Assembly (NCBI GenBank): GCA_029256185.1
Contig: JAQSYI010000047.1
Span: forward strand, 1-64,000
Reading direction: 5' to 3'
DNA: 64,000 nucleotides
Source: Paenibacillaceae bacterium
GTDB lineage: Bacteria; Bacillota; Bacilli; Paenibacillales; NBRC-103111
The first letter of the stretch is position 1, and every line of letters begins with the position of its first letter. A program made the position numbers and the translations under genes. The notes beneath the pieces are model-generated. The model worked only from the letters and a program-made list of their open reading frames with translations. It was not told the origin of the DNA and did no database searches. Positions 60,643-64,000 of this stretch are shown here, one piece after another.

Positions 60643-61521
60643 ATGCATAAACAGGACACGGCAACACAGGCATACCCCATTTCCGGCCATAAACCGAGTC
60701 TGCTGCCAGGGGATAAGCAGTGGGAGCTGGTGTGGCAGGATGAATTCGACGGCGCCTTGCTGGACACCGCCAAATGGGATTGCCGGCTGCATATGATGGG
60801 CAAGCGGGTGCCCAACTGGGTGGATGACGCTTATTACCTGGACGGGAAGGGCCATCTGGTTTTTACCCTGGAGAACCGCGACGGTATCTATTGCACCACT
60901 CAATTGCAGACGGGATACAACTTTATGGATCTGCCCGGTAGAGAGTATGATTCCGACGCTGCAGAAGGGCAGCTGGCGGATAACAACCAAGGTTATTTTA
61001 CCTGGCCCATCGGCGAAATCAAAGAACCGAAATTCATGCATCAGTACGGCTTTTACGAGTGCCGGTGCCGAATGCAGCAACAGGAGGGATGGTGGTCGGC
61101 CTTCTGGCTCCAATCGCCGGTGATCGGCAGTACACTGGACCCGCGCCTAAGCGGCGTCGAGGTGGACATCATGGAGCAATTTTCCCGGACGAATATGGTA
61201 AACCATAACAACCACTGGAGTGGATACGGCTGCCAGCATCAAAGCTCCGGCTCCGTCAACTCGCAATTGGCCGACACGCCGGATGGATTCCATGTATTCG
61301 GATTGGAGTGGACGCCCGATTGCTACCGTTATTATGTGGATGGAAGGCTGATGCATCAGATCACAGAGCCCATATCCCAGCGGCCACAGTTCATCATGCT
61401 CTCCACGGAGGCCAAGGGCTACCGCAAAGCGGGCTGGACGGGATGGGACGATTTGAAGGCTGCCGCCGATTTCGGTGATACTTTTACAGTCGATTATGTG
61501 CGCGTGTTCCGTGAAGTATAG
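60643..61521 (+). CDS. GH16 family glycoside hydrolase, cytoplasmic
   Basis: 292 residues. GH16 core with catalytic triad E173-V-D175-I-M-E178 (GVEVDIMEQF), acting on beta-glucans, agar- or carrageenan-like galactans. The N-terminal WQDEFDG and the FHVFGLEWTPD and RYYVDG segments are typical of the beta-sandwich fold. There is no signal peptide, which is unusual for an extracellular-type family. Cotranscribed with the DUF5107 gene 6 bases upstream. The substrate is unknown. Confidence 0.9.
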   Translation: MHKQDTATQAYPISGHKPSLLPGDKQWELVWQDEFDGALLDTAKWDCRLHMMGKRVPNWVDDAYYLDGKGHLVFTLENRDGIYCTTQLQTGYNFMDLPGREYDSDAAEGQLADNNQGYFTWPIGEIKEPKFMHQYGFYECRCRMQQQEGWWSAFWLQSPVIGSTLDPRLSGVEVDIMEQFSRTNMVNHNNHWSGYGCQHQSSGSVNSQLADTPDGFHVFGLEWTPDCYRYYVDGRLMHQITEPISQRPQFIMLSTEAKGYRKAGWTGWDDLKAAADFGDTFTVDYVRVFREV

Positions 61522-61538
61522 TCCTTACCCTTATGTCT

Positions 61539-61583
61539 AAAGACGGTGCATTGGAGAAAAATCTCCGGTGCACCGTCTTTCTT
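61539..61583 (+). terminator. Terminator after GH16 gene
   Basis: An 18-base near-perfect stem (AAAGACGGTGCA..GGAG / CTCC..TGCACCGTCTTT) closes the DUF5107-GH16 operon; it also reads as a terminator for the convergent AraC gene. Confidence 0.85.
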
Positions 61584-61634
61584 GAAAAAACAGCCAATAA
61601 TTAGTCTTTGTTTCATCCGCAATGACTCGGCCCC

Positions 61635-62513
61635 TTACTCCAGCTTGGACCGGTATGCCCGCGGAGACTCGCCGGTTATTTGCTTGAACAGCTTCGTAAA
61701 ATGGTGAATGCTGCCGAAGCCGCAATAATCCGATATTTGGCTGATGGTGAGGATGCGGTTGCGCAGGAGCTCCCGGGCATGGTCGATTCGCATCCGCAAG
61801 AGATACCGATGCGGCGGCATCCCGAATTCCCTTCGGAACAAGAAACTGAAGCGGGATGCGGACAATCCCGCCATCGAAGCCAGTTCTTCGATCTGGATTT
61901 GCTCCGGCAAGTGAAGGGACATGTAAGAAGGGACCCAATCCAGGGCATGCTGATCGGTTGTCCGGGCTGCACCCGCCACGCCATGAGCCCGGATGATGCC
62001 GAGCACCAGCTCCGTGGCCAATTTCGATGCCTCCAGCTTGCTGAGAATATCCCGTTTGTTCCACATGCGAATTGTTTGCAGCATTGTTTCGCGGAAGTGG
62101 TCCTTCTCCCTGGGCATGATAGGCACCGGAACGTGTATGCCATCGCAGTCGTTCAGCCTAGGCTGCTGCAGCTTACGGTATTCCCCCAGATCTACTTGAC
62201 CTGGCCGGGTCGGGAAGCTGTCGGTGCGAAGCGGGTTGTAGAAAAAGTCCAGATGCATGAAGGGAAGAATGGTCGAAGTCGTTCCTTCGAACCAATGGGT
62301 TTCGCCGGGTTGTACGAGGCAGAAGTCCCCTTTAGTCAGCTCATATCGCTTGTCCTCCACATACAGAATGAAGGTCCCCTCCTGAATGAAGATCAACAGA
62401 TAGTCCAACAGCTTCCGCGCACCGAACTTGTACGGGTCGCGGACAGAGAAGCCGGCCTGGCGGATATAAGGCAATAGCGGCTGACCTTCCAGCAGCTCCG
62501 GCAAGGATGCCAT
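61635..62513 (-). CDS. AraC-family regulator with cupin domain
   Basis: 292 residues. A cupin-like N-terminal domain (YLLIFIQEGTFILYVEDKRYELTKGDFCLVQPGETHWFEG) and C-terminal AraC helix-turn-helix (about 190-285, ISDYCGFGSIHHFTKLFKQITGESPRAYR). ATG 62513 after GAGGGGGGCC; the frame extends 16 codons further without a site. It is divergent from the GH1 gene and likely activates it when a beta-glucoside is present. Confidence 0.9.
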   Translation of the reverse strand: MASLPELLEGQPLLPYIRQAGFSVRDPYKFGARKLLDYLLIFIQEGTFILYVEDKRYELTKGDFCLVQPGETHWFEGTTSTILPFMHLDFFYNPLRTDSFPTRPGQVDLGEYRKLQQPRLNDCDGIHVPVPIMPREKDHFRETMLQTIRMWNKRDILSKLEASKLATELVLGIIRAHGVAGAARTTDQHALDWVPSYMSLHLPEQIQIEELASMAGLSASRFSFLFRREFGMPPHRYLLRMRIDHARELLRNRILTISQISDYCGFGSIHHFTKLFKQITGESPRAYRSKLE

Positions 62514-62565
62514 GATAGGCCCCCCTCTCGTAAAGCAATCGTTTTTTATCAATTTTCGCAAGTTC

Positions 62566-62601
62566 TATCTAAAGATAAACCCACGCCAATCATAATATAA
62601 T
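62566..62601 (+). promoter_or_regulatory. Intergenic promoter and palindrome before GH1 gene
   Basis: TATCT-AA-AGATA (62566-62577) is a 12-bp palindrome in the AraC/GH1 intergenic region, 19 bases before a TATAAT box (62596-62601). No strong -35 box is seen, as expected for an activated promoter; the palindrome may be an activator site. Confidence 0.45.
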
Positions 62602-62640
62602 GGGTAAATCAATTACAAATATGAAGAGAGGAAAAAATCA

Positions 62641-63987
62641 ATGCCCTTTATTACTTTACCAAAAGATTTCTTATGGGGCGTCGCAACGGCCGCCTATCAG
62701 GTTGAAGGAGGAACAAAGCTGGACGGCAGAGGACCATCCATCTGGGATCAGTTCTGCAAACGTCCCGGCGCCGTTATGGCGGGTGAAAGCGGAGACGAAG
62801 CCTGCGACAGTTACAACCGCCTTAAAGACGACATCTCGCTCTTGAAGGAGCTGGGCGTAAAAGCTTACCGCTTTTCCATCGCATGGCCACGGATTTTCCC
62901 GGATGGCGGCACGGTGAAGAATGAAGCCGGTCTCCGGTATTACCGCGAGTTGGTGGGCAGTCTGCTGGAAGAAGGAATTGAGCCGGTTTGTACGCTTTAC
63001 CATTGGGATCTGCCCCAAGCTCTCCAGGACCGGGGCGGCTGGAACAACCGCGCGACCATCACCGCTTTTGTTCATTATGCGGAGGAAATGTTCAAGGAAT
63101 TCAACGGTAAAATCCGAAAGTGGATTACCTTCAACGAAATGTTCTGCACCGCATTCCTCGGCCACTATATGGGCATGCATGCACCGGGAGAACAAGACCT
63201 TCAACTGGCCGTGAACGTAGCCCACCATCTTCTCCTGGCACACGGCAGGACGGTCCAGGCTTTCCGGGAAGGCGGCTGCAAGGGCGAAATCGGCCTGGTC
63301 ATCAACATGGAGTGGGTCGAACCTTACAGCAAGCGGGAAATGGACGTCCAGGCCTGCTGCCTGGAGCGGGCTTGGATGAAGGAATGGTATCTGGACCCGG
63401 TATTCAAAGGACAATATCCTGCGACTGTTCTTGAGCAATTAAAACGCCATGAAGTGGCGCCTCCCGTTCTCGACGGAGACTTGACCGGCATGAACCAGAC
63501 TGTAGACTTCATCGGCATCAACTACTATACAGGCTTCCATGGCAGATATTCCAAGGGTCACGGCCTGTTTGATTGCGAGAAGCTGCATTTCACCGCAGAT
63601 CGGATGGATGTTATTGATTGGGCTGCCTATCCAGAGGGCCTTTACTATTCACTGGTGGAACTAACGGAGCGCTACGGGCCCGTTCCAATCTACATCACCG
63701 AGAACGGCTACGTCAGCTCGGACAAGGCTGCCGACGGCAAGGTCCATGATCAGCACCGGATCGATTATATAAAACTGCACCTGGCGCAGCTGGATCGGGC
63801 CATAGCGGACGGAGTCAGGGTATCAGGTTATTTCTCCTGGTCGCTGATGGATGTGTTCGAATGGAATTACGGCTATACATGCGGACTGGGGCTTGTCCAC
63901 ATCGACCGCCAGACGTTGGCCAGAACGAAGAAAAGCAGTTATTACTGGTACCAGAAGACCATTTCCAACGGTTGGGTGGAGCTGTGA
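62641..63987 (+). CDS. GH1 beta-glucosidase
   Basis: 448 residues, complete and the normal GH1 length. Hydrolyses beta-glucosides in the cytoplasm by a retaining mechanism. The nucleophile is E354 in ITENGY and the acid/base is E166. The usual TFNEP motif is TFNEM here (proline to methionine). Family N-terminal FLWGVATAAYQVEGG and the QMIDFIGINYY-like VDFIGINYYTG segment are present. GAGAGG precedes the ATG. No phosphotransferase genes are adjacent, so it is probably an unphosphorylated-sugar enzyme. Confidence 0.93.
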   Translation: MPFITLPKDFLWGVATAAYQVEGGTKLDGRGPSIWDQFCKRPGAVMAGESGDEACDSYNRLKDDISLLKELGVKAYRFSIAWPRIFPDGGTVKNEAGLRYYRELVGSLLEEGIEPVCTLYHWDLPQALQDRGGWNNRATITAFVHYAEEMFKEFNGKIRKWITFNEMFCTAFLGHYMGMHAPGEQDLQLAVNVAHHLLLAHGRTVQAFREGGCKGEIGLVINMEWVEPYSKREMDVQACCLERAWMKEWYLDPVFKGQYPATVLEQLKRHEVAPPVLDGDLTGMNQTVDFIGINYYTGFHGRYSKGHGLFDCEKLHFTADRMDVIDWAAYPEGLYYSLVELTERYGPVPIYITENGYVSSDKAADGKVHDQHRIDYIKLHLAQLDRAIADGVRVSGYFSWSLMDVFEWNYGYTCGLGLVHIDRQTLARTKKSSYYWYQKTISNGWVEL

Positions 63988-64000
63988 AATGAGGACAAAT

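Overview
The window is a bacterial chromosome segment, most likely from Paenibacillus or a close relative. This is inferred from strong AGGAGG-type ribosome binding sites, frequent TTG and GTG starts, low-GC AT-rich promoters with GC-rich genes, a Gram-positive T-box leader on tyrS, a collagen-like protein with a Paenibacillus-style N-terminal domain, lipoprotein-dependent sugar ABC transporters paired with AraC sensors, DUF3231, DUF4003 and DUF5107 proteins, and a squalene-hopene/sporulenol-type cyclase. There is no rRNA, no CRISPR array and no prophage. The only mobile-element trace is a probable truncated group II intron near 8.7-8.95 kb.

Layout. 1-5 kb: a short direct-repeat patch, a SufR-like iron-sulfur regulator, a HepT/YutE-like protein with thiD, and several small or hypothetical genes. 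5-11.4 kb: a lone tRNA-Lys, a Gfo/Idh/MocA oxidoreductase, a two-gene DNA-repair module (radical SAM plus DUF4130) with LexA-like boxes in its promoter, an intron remnant, a second radical SAM/SPASM gene with a small downstream ORF, and an NmrA-type reductase. 11.4-21 kb: a MarR-controlled drug-efflux pump, a flavin monooxygenase-like protein, a collagen-like/beta-helix surface protein, a CAAX protease-like protein, a DUF4003 protein and a triterpene cyclase. 21-28 kb: TetR and AraC regulators, a CE7 esterase with a 2-hydroxyacid dehydrogenase, a small membrane protein, and a LysR regulator divergent from a PurA paralogue.

28-36.4 kb, minus strand: a complete carbohydrate-use locus consisting of a membrane-anchored AraC sensor-regulator, two permeases, a lipoprotein binding protein and a secreted clan GH-A glycoside hydrolase with ricin-type lectin repeats. 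36.5-41.4 kb: a glycosyltransferase, an anchored protein of unknown function, tyrS with its T-box and promoter, and DUF3231. 41.5-47 kb: a NarL-type two-component system followed by a three-gene ABC-2 exporter. 47-52 kb: an AraC regulator, a haloalkane dehalogenase-like hydrolase, an aldehyde dehydrogenase and an AT-rich AAA_14/DUF4143 ATPase. 52-56 kb, minus strand: a DrrAB-like exporter followed by an OmpR-type two-component system. 56-64 kb: a second saccharide locus with an unusual periplasmic-binding-fold/LuxR-HTH regulator, a 1089-residue DUF5107-TPR protein, a GH16 enzyme without a signal peptide, an AraC regulator and a GH1 beta-glucosidase.

The observations most worth following are the probable SOS control of the radical SAM/DUF4130 pair, the PurA paralogue with altered active-site motifs next to a LysR gene and a 24-bp palindrome, the radical SAM/SPASM gene cut off by an intron fragment, and the sensor-regulator plus DUF5107/GH16 unit, which looks like intracellular oligosaccharide handling. 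All functional calls come from reading motifs by eye; no database search was run.
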